This document shows, piece after piece, positions 8,153 through 16,418 of a stretch of 64,000 nt of DNA; position 1 is the stretch's first letter, and the number at the start of each line of letters is the position of its first letter. Where the stretch lies: positions 460,501 to 524,500 of the forward strand of contig NZ_CP077639.1 of the NCBI RefSeq assembly GCF_019056395.1, in the 5' to 3' direction. This stretch comes from Terribacillus sp. DMT04. Its GTDB lineage: Bacteria > Bacillota > Bacilli > Bacillales > Amphibacillaceae. Below the pieces are notes generated by a model. It searched no databases. It was not told where the DNA came from and saw only the letters and a list, made by a program, of their open reading frames with translations. The position numbers and the translations under genes were made by a program.

Positions 8153-8479
8153 TTACTTGTTCGGTTGGAGAGGACGTCCATGCGGATGTGGCTTTGGAAC
8201 AAAGCCATCCTTTTCAAGCTGTGCAAAGCGGTCATCCAGATGCTTTATAATTTGGTCAGCTTTCTTCTCAGAGAAAACGCCAAATTCTACGTACTTTTGG
8301 ATGATCTCTTTTTCCTGTTCTAAAGCTTCCTTCTGCAGCGAAGCTATTTCCTGTTTCTGCTCTGCTGTCAGCACGTCCGCCACAGCTTTGTCAGCAGCAA
8401 ATGAGGCAGCGGGATTGCATACAACCAAACCACAGCAAAGTGCGATAACAATTGCCCCAGCTTTCATCCATTTCAACAT
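8153..8479 (-). CDS. YckD-like secreted protein (DUF2680)
   Basis: A 108-residue protein with an N-terminal signal peptide (hydrophobic stretch to about residue 26, likely cleaved near ASFAAD) and a charged helical remainder rich in Glu, Lys and Gln. The layout of about 70 helical residues with an FGVFSEKKADQIIKHLDDR segment matches DUF2680 proteins such as YckD, whose function is unknown. ATG at 8479 is preferred to the ATG at 8485, which would directly abut the AAGGAG site. It is opposed to the flanking thi genes and splits thiM from thiE. Confidence 0.75.
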   Translation of the reverse strand: MLKWMKAGAIVIALCCGLVVCNPAASFAADKAVADVLTAEQKQEIASLQKEALEQEKEIIQKYVEFGVFSEKKADQIIKHLDDRFAQLEKDGFVPKPHPHGRPLQPNK

Positions 8480-8623
8480 AATCATCTCCTTTTAAAAATA
8501 AAAAGCTTGCATTTACTTTGCACAGTTTGGATTGTAGTATCCGTATTTCACACTTTTTCCTAATTTGGGAGGTGCGCTGGAAGTAGCTATATACGAATAA
8601 TGTCGAGGAGAAAGGAGCAGACA

Positions 8624-9247
8624 ATGAAAGAAAAATTAGCATTATATTTTATTATGGGAAGTCAGAACTGCCCGCACAAAAATCCAGAAGAGATACTGGA
8701 ACAGGCACTAAAAGCAGGTATTACAATGTTTCAGTTTCGAGAAAAAGGTGAAGCAGCGCTAATCAGTCAGGAAAAAAGGCAGCTGGCCGAACGACTTCAG
8801 GAGAGATGCCGTGCATACAGTGTCCCTTTCATCGTGAATGATGACGTAGACTTGGCCATCGCTATCGGAGCAGACGGTGTACATATCGGACAAGATGATG
8901 AAGCAATGCAGCAGGTGAAGAAACGCTGTCCAGTACACTTCATCATTGGAGTGAGTGCAACAAATGCAGCAGAAGCCAATAAGGCAATCAAAGAGGGTGC
9001 TGATTATGTCGGTGTTGGACCGATTGCAGCAACGCGCACGAAGATGGATGCCAGATGCCCAATTGGCTTAACAGGTCTTCAGCGAATACGAAAGCAGCTT
9101 GGCAACTCCCCAATCGTAGCCATCGGTGGCATTAATCATAAAAATGCAAGAGCTGTACGGGAAGCTGGAGCAGATGGCATTTCCTTCATCTCCGTGTTAA
9201 CGAAAGCGGCAGATATCCAAGGGGCTGTAAACCTGCTGAAGCTATGA
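8624..9247 (+). CDS. thiE: Thiamine-phosphate synthase
   Basis: A 207-residue TIM-barrel enzyme that couples HMP-PP with thiazole phosphate to give thiamine monophosphate. Family motifs are FQFREKG (about 29-35), IVNDDVDLA (71-79), GADGVHIGQDD (83-93), IGVSATN, GADYVGVGPIAATRTK and PIVAIGGI. The start at 8624 follows AAAGGAG; a start 24 bases upstream is poorly placed. No THI element precedes it, unlike the tenA operon, and its promoter is unclear. It completes the salvage route tenA-thiD-thiM-thiE. Confidence 0.93.
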   Translation: MKEKLALYFIMGSQNCPHKNPEEILEQALKAGITMFQFREKGEAALISQEKRQLAERLQERCRAYSVPFIVNDDVDLAIAIGADGVHIGQDDEAMQQVKKRCPVHFIIGVSATNAAEANKAIKEGADYVGVGPIAATRTKMDARCPIGLTGLQRIRKQLGNSPIVAIGGINHKNARAVREAGADGISFISVLTKAADIQGAVNLLKL

Positions 9248-9252
9248 AGATT

Positions 9253-9286
9253 AAAAAGGTGCACAATTGTGTGCACTCTTTTTAAT
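9253..9286 (+). terminator. Terminator after thiE
   Basis: A core stem GTGCACA/TGTGCAC (9259-9265 with 9270-9276) is flanked by A-rich and T-rich tracts, with TCTTTTT following. Confidence 0.8.
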
Positions 9287-9337
9287 TTGCAGAAATTGCA
9301 ATAAGATAGAGACAAGTCTTATAAATGGAGTGAACAA

Positions 9338-10411
9338 ATGATTAAAAATCTTAAACCAATCTCTTTAGCAGAAGTACTTGCTCTATATACGAAAAGTGAT
9401 CTGGACCAAATTAGAAGAGATTATAAAATAAAGGGAATCAGTCAGCTGAGTAAACGTGACTTGGTGCCCAAATTGGCAGAACTGCTTCCCGAAAAGTTAG
9501 CACTAAATTTTGCAACATTGAATGAAGAACAATACAAGCTGATCAAGCAGGCAATGCATAATCAAGGCTATCTTTCAGCATCGGCATTCGAAGCAGGCAG
9601 GGCAGACGTATTATTTTACAAATTAATTTTGTTTCCAATTGATAGGGATAACAATCCTTTCCTTGTAATCCCTGAAGAGTGTATGCAAGTATTCAGAACA
9701 ATTGATTCGCCGACCTATGTGAAACAGGTAAAGCAGAATTCTGCGTACATCACGCTTACACGAGGACTGCTGTATCATTACGGCGTACTTTCTTTACGAG
9801 ATTTAATTTCGCATGTGGAAAGGCTGACTAGCGGCTCTTTTGATTACACTTATTACATTGATGTGCTTCACAATGCTGCCCTGTACTATGACGATATCCG
9901 ATTTGCTGCAAGTGGATTGGCTGATTGGCGTGTTGAGGATCCAGAAGCGCTGCTGCGCACCATACAAAGCAGGTCTGATTTAGACTATTATCCATATACA
10001 AAGGAACAGATTATACAGGCTGGAGAAGAAGACTATCTAGCAGTAAATAAACCACTCCGTGCGTTTAAAACGTATATGCAGAAAAATTACTCCATCAGTA
10101 ATGAAGAAATTCACGACCTGCTGGATGAGTACTTGGGTATGGTAAAACAAGATATTCCGCTTCAAAACATGGTACAAATGTTTATCATGGAATTTGAGGT
10201 TGACTCAGAACAGATTATTCAAGAAGTTGTTGATTTACTGGTTGCTTTAAACAATAACTCACCAAAATGGACGTTGAAAGGTTATGTGCCTACACAGCTG
10301 CGCAGAAACCCTTCCAATGTAGTGGATCTGAAAACATACAAAAAAACTGGACGTAATCAGCCTTGTACGTGTGGAAGCGGAAAAAAACATAAACAGTGCT
10401 GCGGTAAATAA
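9338..10411 (+). CDS. SEC-C motif protein of unknown function
   Basis: A 357-residue protein ending in a SEC-C zinc-binding motif, PCTCGSGKKHKQCCG, the same C-terminal module as in SecA. The N-terminal ~50 residues (including RDYKIKGISQLSKRDLVPKL) resemble a SAP or Rho-N type nucleic-acid-binding helix pair. The middle is helical with no recognised catalytic motif. It stands alone between terminators. A role as a zinc-binding adaptor in protein or nucleic-acid handling is only a guess. Confidence 0.8.
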   Translation: MIKNLKPISLAEVLALYTKSDLDQIRRDYKIKGISQLSKRDLVPKLAELLPEKLALNFATLNEEQYKLIKQAMHNQGYLSASAFEAGRADVLFYKLILFPIDRDNNPFLVIPEECMQVFRTIDSPTYVKQVKQNSAYITLTRGLLYHYGVLSLRDLISHVERLTSGSFDYTYYIDVLHNAALYYDDIRFAASGLADWRVEDPEALLRTIQSRSDLDYYPYTKEQIIQAGEEDYLAVNKPLRAFKTYMQKNYSISNEEIHDLLDEYLGMVKQDIPLQNMVQMFIMEFEVDSEQIIQEVVDLLVALNNNSPKWTLKGYVPTQLRRNPSNVVDLKTYKKTGRNQPCTCGSGKKHKQCCGK

Positions 10412-10420
10412 GCATGATGA

Positions 10421-10450
10421 AGACATGTCGGATTGGGACATGTCTTTTTT
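10421..10450 (+). terminator. Terminator after SEC-C gene
   Basis: AGACATGTC (10421-10429) pairs perfectly with GACATGTCT (10437-10445), followed by a run of T. Confidence 0.85.
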
Positions 10451-10554
10451 GCGATACAAAAGAAGTGTTCAAATTTAGTCACAATTCCTTCTATACGCTC
10501 GTCTGATTCTTTTATACGATGAAAGAGATATGTAGAAAATTGGAGTTGTGGATA

Positions 10555-10602
10555 ATGAAGCTGCAGGCATTATTTATATATAAAAGGACTAATTCAGCAT
10601 GA
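10555..10602 (+). CDS. Candidate 15-residue leader peptide before CopD-like gene
   Basis: An ORF starts at ATG 10555 behind GGAG (9-nt spacing) and encodes MKLQALFIYKRTNSA. Its TGA overlaps the ATG of the CopD-like gene (ATGA), so the two would be translationally coupled. The CopD gene's own ribosome site (AAAAGGA) lies inside this ORF. There is no protein-level support; it may be a coupling leader rather than a functional peptide. Confidence 0.35.
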   Translation: MKLQALFIYKRTNSA

Positions 10603-11663
10603 TTCTTGTTCCGTTAATGGAATTGCTATCGTACATTGCATTCTCTTTTGTCGCTGGTTATCTTGTCTTTCGTCTTGTTCGCAAACAAGAAGCGGCAGTT
10701 CAGACACCGCGAAGTGATGTCTTGGCTGGTGCGGCGTCCGCTGCACTTGTCACAAGCGGTCCTGTTATTAACCTGGTTTCTCTTATCGGAGCAAAAGACG
10801 GTTATGGAAAAGCGTTGTTAACCGTTTTATTTCAGACAACTGCTGGTCATGTGTGGCTTGGGATCTTTTTGCTGGCTATTTGCGTTTGGGTGCTGTTGTA
10901 TGTGAATAAACTGCCAGTGACTACGCTCGTTCTTTTTCTTGGCATGTTGTTTCTTCATGCTTATGGGAGCCATTCAAGCGGAAGTGTAATGGATACGTTG
11001 GCTCACTTTGTGCACTTAAGTGCCGCTGTGTTTTGGGTAGGTGTGCTGGTACACGTGTGTTTTTACACTTCCAAACACTTTAGTTGGGAAAGTTTCCTAA
11101 AATGGTTCGCCCCATTTGCTGCAGTGCTTGTTATGGCAGTGATAGGAAGCGGCATTATTGTCATGTTGTTTGCCATGGATATACAAGATTACGGCAATGC
11201 GTTAATGCTGACGTATGGACAGATGTTACTCATCAAGCATATTGTGTTTATTCCCGTGCTTGTCTTTACTGTTATTAACCTGTTTTTGGTGAGAAAAGTG
11301 CGGCAGCATCCTCACTTTCAGCCGTTAAATTGGATCCGGGCAGAGGCGTTTCTTTTAGCTATTGTGTTTGCTTGTTCAGCGCTGCTGGGGTCTTCGGCAG
11401 CACCCGCAGATATAGCAGAAGCGTTAAGAAATGCTGGAGCTGCACCGATATTCGGCAGTATATTTCAACGTGTGACAGCTGGAAGTGTCGCAACCTGGTA
11501 TATGAGCATAACTGGGATTGTTTGCTTTGTTGGAGCGGGACTATTTTTAGGGAGCATTCTTTATTTTTGCAAAAAAAGAGCGAGGGCTAGCTTTGCCTTG
11601 GCAGCTGCATGTGCTGCTTCGGGACTTTTGTACGCTGCAATTATGTCTAGTTTGCGATTCTAA
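10599..11663 (+). CDS. CopD-domain integral membrane protein
   Basis: A 354-residue protein with about eight to nine membrane spans. The order of HFVHLSAAVFWVGVL (about 133-147), YGQMLLIKHIVFIPVL (about 205-220) and AEAFLLAIVFACSALLGSSA (about 246-265) matches the copper-resistance CopD domain, as in the C-terminal part of B. subtilis YcnJ. The CopC domain that YcnJ carries at its N-terminus is absent. Histidines in these spans could bind copper. Copper uptake or handling is inferred from the family, as no other copper gene is adjacent. Confidence 0.75.
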   Translation: MILVPLMELLSYIAFSFVAGYLVFRLVRKQEAAVQTPRSDVLAGAASAALVTSGPVINLVSLIGAKDGYGKALLTVLFQTTAGHVWLGIFLLAICVWVLLYVNKLPVTTLVLFLGMLFLHAYGSHSSGSVMDTLAHFVHLSAAVFWVGVLVHVCFYTSKHFSWESFLKWFAPFAAVLVMAVIGSGIIVMLFAMDIQDYGNALMLTYGQMLLIKHIVFIPVLVFTVINLFLVRKVRQHPHFQPLNWIRAEAFLLAIVFACSALLGSSAAPADIAEALRNAGAAPIFGSIFQRVTAGSVATWYMSITGIVCFVGAGLFLGSILYFCKKRARASFALAAACAASGLLYAAIMSSLRF

Positions 11664-11673
11664 ATCATTAATA

Positions 11674-11767
11674 AAAAGACATTATTCCACCTTAACTCAC
11701 AGAGAATAGCTTCTGGGCAACTATTCTGCTGAGAAAAGGAAATAAACACTGGAATAATGTCTTTTTC
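11674..11767 (+). terminator. Long structured terminator-like element after CopD-like gene
   Basis: A perfect 17-bp inverted repeat (11674-11690 with 11751-11767) encloses 60 nt that hold a second stem AGAATAG/CTATTCT (11704-11710 with 11722-11728). The outer arm ends in five T. It is larger than a simple terminator and may fold as a branched RNA. Confidence 0.5.
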
Positions 11768-11902
11768 TGTATGCTTATGCTGTTTGATTTCCCAATACAT
11801 TTCCATGTAAGCCTATGCTAGATTTACTGTAATAGTTTCTGAGAGTCACAGACAGAGAGGGACGAACTTTTCAGTGACTATAAAAACTAGCGAGGTGATC
11901 AA

Positions 11903-13165
11903 ATGAAAAGAAAACTGGCAAGTGTCGCTGCAGTGGCTATGTTAGGATTAGCTGCTTTCCAGCCGTTACAAGCTTCCGCTGCACCAGATCAAACGGCAAA
12001 GCATGAGGAAGTGCGAGTACTGGTAAAACAGAAGGACGGTGTCTTCACAGCGCAAGCTACAGATAAAGTGAAGCAGGAGCACGGTGTCCGAAACAGCTTT
12101 GGCAATCAGGGATTTACAACGGAAGTATCCAAAAAAGAACTCAAAGAACTGAAAGCTGATAAAGCTTTGGAAGTCACAGAAGTAAGCGTGTATACCAAAC
12201 AGGAAGTGACGAAAAAACGAGACGTCTCCGCTCAGGCGATATCCAATCGTACACCTTGGGGTATAGAAGCAATTTATAACAATCCATCCATTACCCGCAC
12301 GTCCGGCGGTGATAATATTAATATTGCCGTTTTGGATTCAGGTACATCTGTTAATCACCCTGACCTCGCAGCCAATGTGGAGCAATGCATTGACTTTACG
12401 CAATATTACAGTGGACAAGTGAACGGGAGTTGTGTCGACCGTGATGGCCATGGCACACATGTTTCCGGAAGTGCGCTGGCTAATGGGGGCAATGGTTCTG
12501 GAATTTACGGTGTAGCACCCGAAGCTGACCTTTGGGCTTACAAAGTGCTTGGCGATGATGGTCGCGGTTTTTCTGATGATATAGCTAACGCGATTCAAAA
12601 AGCTGCTGATGAGGGGGCAAACCGTGGCGAGCGAGTCATTATCTCCATGTCACTTGGCGGCAAAAAAGATCCGCTTATAGAAAGTGCTGTCAGTTATGCG
12701 AACAGCAGAGGAGCGCTTGTTATAGCTGCAACAGGTAACTCCGGTCCTTATGAAGGATCAATTAGTTATCCAGCTGCATTGCCGGGAGCAGTCGGTGTAG
12801 CCAATCTGGAAAATCGCCAGCAAAATGGTACATACCGCGTGGGTGATTCTTCTTCCAGAGGATACAGCCGAACAGACGGTGATTATAGGATCCAGGAAGG
12901 CGATGTGGAAGTATCAGCACCTGGGTCAGCAATTATTTCCACTTATCCTGGAAATGGGTATGCGTCTTTAACAGGTACATCCATGGCGACTCCGCATATT
13001 TCCGGATTAGCAGCAAAAATTTGGTCTGAAAATACAAGCTTAAGCAGCTCGCAAGTGCGACAAACATTGCAAGCACGTGCGCAATCTAACGACATACTTG
13101 GCGGTTACGGAGCAGCAAGAGGCGATGATTATGCTTCAGGTTTCGGTTTCCCACTTGTTCAATAA
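11903..13165 (+). CDS. Secreted subtilisin-like serine protease (S8)
   Basis: A 420-residue extracellular protease. It has a signal peptide (residues 1-27, ending QASAA), an I9-type inhibitor propeptide to about residue 110, and an S8 catalytic domain. The triad is D145 in AVLDSGT, H183 in DGHGTHVSG and S360 in GTSMATPH; N279 in ATGNSGP provides the oxyanion hole. Cysteines 162 and 177 between the aspartate and histidine could form a disulfide, not typical of classical subtilisins. The ribosome site is GAGGTGATC. It is a single gene, probably for protein scavenging. Confidence 0.93.
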   Translation: MKRKLASVAAVAMLGLAAFQPLQASAAPDQTAKHEEVRVLVKQKDGVFTAQATDKVKQEHGVRNSFGNQGFTTEVSKKELKELKADKALEVTEVSVYTKQEVTKKRDVSAQAISNRTPWGIEAIYNNPSITRTSGGDNINIAVLDSGTSVNHPDLAANVEQCIDFTQYYSGQVNGSCVDRDGHGTHVSGSALANGGNGSGIYGVAPEADLWAYKVLGDDGRGFSDDIANAIQKAADEGANRGERVIISMSLGGKKDPLIESAVSYANSRGALVIAATGNSGPYEGSISYPAALPGAVGVANLENRQQNGTYRVGDSSSRGYSRTDGDYRIQEGDVEVSAPGSAIISTYPGNGYASLTGTSMATPHISGLAAKIWSENTSLSSSQVRQTLQARAQSNDILGGYGAARGDDYASGFGFPLVQ

Positions 13166-13177
13166 AATGTCTTGAAT

Positions 13178-13566
13178 AAGAGGCTGGGACATAACTGTTT
13201 AAGCTATATAAAATCCAAACAATACTGCAATTAAAAGCAGTGTTGTTTGGATTTTTTGCATTATATACGAATATGAAAGTATCGCTTCGTAAATACACTC
13301 CGCTTTCCTGCGGGCAGCTGTGGAGTCTCCGTGTATTTCCTACGCTAATTCTTGTTATGAGAACCCTTACTAGTATAGACAGAATACGTAGACTCCTCGA
13401 AAATAAAAAGCGATTTTCTTGTCGGCGTCTACTTCAAAAGCCATTCTTGTCTGAAGATAACAGCTAAATTTGGAAAGCAACAGCCGTTTGAGGGCTGCAT
13501 TAAAAGTATGAATCTATTCATCGTTCGCTTTTAGGATGAATTAATCTTGTTTGGTCCCAGCCTCTT
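13178..13566. repeat. Inverted-repeat-bounded intergenic element, about 389 bp
   Basis: The ends are a perfect 13-bp inverted repeat: AAGAGGCTGGGAC (13178-13190) and its complement GTCCCAGCCTCTT (13554-13566). The interior has a terminator, a sequence around 13290-13340 capable of pairing AAATACAC with GTGTATTT, and no convincing gene. GAGGCTGGGAC-type termini recur as intergenic repeats in Firmicutes as I recall, so this is probably a small non-autonomous repeat. Only one copy is in the window. It fills the whole gap between the protease and the MFS gene. Confidence 0.65.
13211..13257 (+). terminator. Terminator inside the repeat element, serving the protease gene
   Basis: An 18-bp stem with one wobble (13211-13228 with 13237-13254) is followed by a T tract. 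It is the first terminator after the subtilase gene. Confidence 0.8.
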
Positions 13567-13570
13567 CTCT

Positions 13571-14767
13571 TTATAGGTCGCGAGGTAATTTCCAAATAAA
13601 TAGCACGGAGATAGTGGCAATCCCTCCGCCGAGCATGATTGTTGATTCCATACCAATCCACTCTGACAGCAAACCGCCGCAAATAGAGGCGACTGGCAAT
13701 AATGTAAATGTGATGAACCGGGATGATGCTTGGACACGTCCTAATAAATGCTGTGGTGTGTATTGCTGACGTATAGTTTTAATAATTGGGTTAATTGCTC
13801 CGGCAGATGATGTCCCAATTAAATTGAGGAGAGCTATCAGCCAGATGTTGTCTGTCAGACTAATAAAGATGATGGATAAGCCGCCAATTAACTTGGCGGT
13901 AAATAGTATCTGTCTGTAAGTACCTACTCGATCTGCATAAAAACCGAGCACTGTGCCAGATACAGCACCAATACCACCGGCAGATAAGACGATACCAATT
14001 AACAGCGGATCATGTGTAAGCTTATTCACATAGATGACAAGCAAGACAATAAGAAATTGAATACCAAAATTGGAGATTAATAGAATCAGATTTGTAAACC
14101 AGATTTCTTTTTTGCAGTATATGAATGCAAAGCCTTCCTTTAATTCTTGTGTGTAAACAGAGAGCGAAAACGGTTTAGCGCTAGCAGGCTTTTGCTGGTA
14201 AGGCAGGAGAAAAATCAGCCAAACTGCGAAGAAAGCAAGGGTACTCATGACGATTAAGCTAGACTGCATATGGAAGAATAAAAGTACAACGCCGCCGATG
14301 CTGGGACCGATCACAATACTCAGCTGATAAAGAGCGCTCTCGAGGCTGTTTGCAAAATGAAGCTGTCTGGCAGTGACGATAAATGGGATGGCGGTAAATT
14401 GTGCTCCTTGATAAAAGATAGCAGCAAATCCAATGACAAAAGAAAGTGCGATTAAGAACAACATCGACAAGTGACCTGATGCAGCCAACGCACTGAGAAG
14501 CAGAAAACAAGCAAATCGAACAATGTCAGCCAGCAGCAATATACCTTTCCAATTGGCTCTGTCTAAAATAGGTCCTACGAAAGGCTGCAGCACCATCGAT
14601 GCTCGTTCGGCAGCAATGGTGGCCGTAACAGCGATGGGAGAAGATGTCACTTCCAGCACGAGTAGCGGAAGAAGGATGCTGTACACTTGTCCGGCCATAT
14701 TGGCTATCGTCGTACTCATCATCAGGCGGGATAATGGATGGGTTAACGTAATTCGCTGTTCTGTCAT
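13571..14767 (-). CDS. MFS transporter, drug-efflux type
   Basis: A 398-residue major facilitator with about twelve membrane spans and no soluble domain. The loop between spans 2 and 3 reads FVGPILDRANWKGILLLAD, the usual MFS motif-A region. It follows an ArsR-type regulator with a 5-bp gap, an arrangement common for regulated drug exporters. Its ribosome site AAGGAG lies in the short gap. The stop codon lies 4 bp from the right end of the neighbouring repeat element. The substrate cannot be inferred. Confidence 0.85.
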   Translation of the reverse strand: MTEQRITLTHPLSRLMMSTTIANMAGQVYSILLPLLVLEVTSSPIAVTATIAAERASMVLQPFVGPILDRANWKGILLLADIVRFACFLLLSALAASGHLSMLFLIALSFVIGFAAIFYQGAQFTAIPFIVTARQLHFANSLESALYQLSIVIGPSIGGVVLLFFHMQSSLIVMSTLAFFAVWLIFLLPYQQKPASAKPFSLSVYTQELKEGFAFIYCKKEIWFTNLILLISNFGIQFLIVLLVIYVNKLTHDPLLIGIVLSAGGIGAVSGTVLGFYADRVGTYRQILFTAKLIGGLSIIFISLTDNIWLIALLNLIGTSSAGAINPIIKTIRQQYTPQHLLGRVQASSRFITFTLLPVASICGGLLSEWIGMESTIMLGGGIATISVLFIWKLPRDL

Positions 14768-14772
14768 AGAAC

Positions 14773-15816
14773 CTACTCCTTTAGAAAGTGGTACAGTTCA
14801 CTATCCAAGGGAGCAATACTTTGTTTGTTTACATAGTAAACTTGTTTATTGGAATCAATCAGTCCTGCAGATTTCAACATTTTTAAGTGATGATGCAGTG
14901 TTGATTTAGCGGCAGGCATTTGCTCTGCCAGCTGCTGCAGTGTTTGTTCACCTTCGTTTAATCGTTTTAGCAAATGAAGGCGCATGGCATCGCCGAGCGC
15001 TTTATATTTACGTACGAGCATCGTATCCGGATTATATCTGTTTTCTGGATCGATGCTATTTGCATGGACCGGATAATAAAACACCTTTGTGCCTGGCAAG
15101 TCAGCGGTTATTGTCCACGGTCTGTAGTAGTAATGCGGGATGAATAGAATGGTATGGATGGACTCATCTGGCTTAAAGCTTGGACTGTGTGTTATCCAGC
15201 GCATGAAATCTAACTTTTCCATCGTTTCCAGCTTGCGCTTTTTATCTACCGTATCTCGTGCCAGCATATCCTGTAATCCTTCTTCGCGCGGTTTGATCAC
15301 TTCCTGGAACCAATCCGTCATGACGGAAAGCAAATGCTCTTTTAGGAACTGACTGTCTGTTTGTGCAATAAAAGCAATATAGTCTGGAAAGAAAGGATTA
15401 TCCGCGGTTATTTCTTGAAGTTTTGCAATGCTATGCTTATCACCAGACGCAGCTTCTTTTCGAGTTTCTTCGAACGAACTGCCGATATACGGGAGGCACT
15501 GTTCACGCAACGTGGTAGCAGACAACTGTTTAATTTCTTCTGACCAATCAGCTAAGCTATGCGCATTAGAATGATGGAGTAATTGGAGCAGTGCTTTCCA
15601 TGTATTCCGCTCATGTACAATCTTTAAAGAACGTTGAAGTTGATCTGAAAAGCCATTTTCTGGGTTATCCCACATCTTATCAATATGCTCAAGCGTACCA
15701 GAAAGTGATGTGTTCGTTATCGCGGCAATACCTAAAGCCGCTTCCCAGAGTAACGATGATTCGAAATGAATGGTATAATCATTATTTGCTTTAAACCCAG
15801 ACTGAATTATCTTCAT
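14773..15816 (-). CDS. ArsR-family regulator with N-terminal DUF5937-like domain
   Basis: A 347-residue protein. The last ~75 residues form a winged helix: KYKALGDAMRLHLLKRL, then AEQMPAAKSTLHHHLKMLKS and the wing (YYVNKQ). The ~260-residue N-terminal part looks like the DUF5937 ligand-sensing region of such regulators. It is first in a two-gene unit with an MFS exporter, and a palindrome lies just upstream of its ribosome site, suggesting autoregulation and control of efflux. No metal-binding cysteine pair is visible in the HTH domain, so a small organic ligand is more likely than a metal. Confidence 0.82.
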   Translation of the reverse strand: MKIIQSGFKANNDYTIHFESSLLWEAALGIAAITNTSLSGTLEHIDKMWDNPENGFSDQLQRSLKIVHERNTWKALLQLLHHSNAHSLADWSEEIKQLSATTLREQCLPYIGSSFEETRKEAASGDKHSIAKLQEITADNPFFPDYIAFIAQTDSQFLKEHLLSVMTDWFQEVIKPREEGLQDMLARDTVDKKRKLETMEKLDFMRWITHSPSFKPDESIHTILFIPHYYYRPWTITADLPGTKVFYYPVHANSIDPENRYNPDTMLVRKYKALGDAMRLHLLKRLNEGEQTLQQLAEQMPAAKSTLHHHLKMLKSAGLIDSNKQVYYVNKQSIAPLDSELYHFLKE

Positions 15817-15829
15817 ATTATCACCTCAG

Positions 15830-15855
15830 TAATATTCTATATTATCGGAATATTA
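15830..15855. promoter_or_regulatory. Palindromic operator between arsR-MFS unit and Nudix gene
   Basis: TAATATTC (15830-15837) and GAATATTA (15848-15855) form a perfect inverted repeat with a 10-bp spacer. It lies 14 bp upstream of the regulator's start and 34 bp upstream of the divergent Nudix gene, a typical position for an ArsR-family operator that could affect both directions. Confidence 0.6.
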
Positions 15856-15888
15856 TATTCAATAAAAATCGAATGGAGCGTCTTGAAA

Positions 15889-16371
15889 ATGGTGTATCAT
15901 CGTGCATTTGGTGTTTATGCTGTCATCTATAAAAAAGGAGAATTACTCGTTATTCATAAAGGGAGAGGTCCGTATTGTAACCGATATGATTTGCCTGGAG
16001 GCAGTCTGGAAGAAGGAGAGGGCTTACTGGAGGCTGTTATTCTTGAAGTAAAAGAAGAGACAGGCTTGTCAGCAACTATTTCTAGGCAAATTGGAGCGGT
16101 TGATTTCGTGCTTCCATGGAAGTGGAAGAACTTTACCCATGTGCATCATACAGCTGTTTTGTATGTTGCAGAGGTGACGGGAGACTTGCAGGTTCCCGAG
16201 CAGTTTGCCGGGCAAGATGCGAAAGGGGCGACTTGGATACCAATCATTCAGATATCCGCCGCAAACAGTTCTCCTTTAGTAACACAAGCAGTAAATTGGC
16301 TTCGTTCAGGTGAACTGCCGCTGGAAACGGTCGTCTATTCAGATTGGGAAGTGAAGAAGGGGTGTTTTTAA
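15889..16371 (+). CDS. Nudix hydrolase
   Basis: A 160-residue protein that would hydrolyse a nucleoside diphosphate linked to another group; substrate unknown. The Nudix box runs from GGSLEEGEGLLEAV through EVKEETGL (about residues 38-60). Catalytic glutamates of EVKEETG are present, but the usual arginine of REUxEExGU is leucine. The ATG at 15889 is behind GGAG, while an in-frame ATG upstream lies inside the divergent regulator. It is divergent from the arsR-MFS pair. Confidence 0.83.
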   Translation: MVYHRAFGVYAVIYKKGELLVIHKGRGPYCNRYDLPGGSLEEGEGLLEAVILEVKEETGLSATISRQIGAVDFVLPWKWKNFTHVHHTAVLYVAEVTGDLQVPEQFAGQDAKGATWIPIIQISAANSSPLVTQAVNWLRSGELPLETVVYSDWEVKKGCF

Positions 16372-16418
16372 GAAGTTAATCAGGGTATTACATAAGGAAA
16401 AAGAAGGTGTCGCTGGCA

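Noticed and set aside
13240-13467. 75-codon ORF inside the inverted-repeat element
   Set aside because: It overlaps the internal terminator, has no ribosome site, and lies within a repeat that recurs as non-coding sequence.
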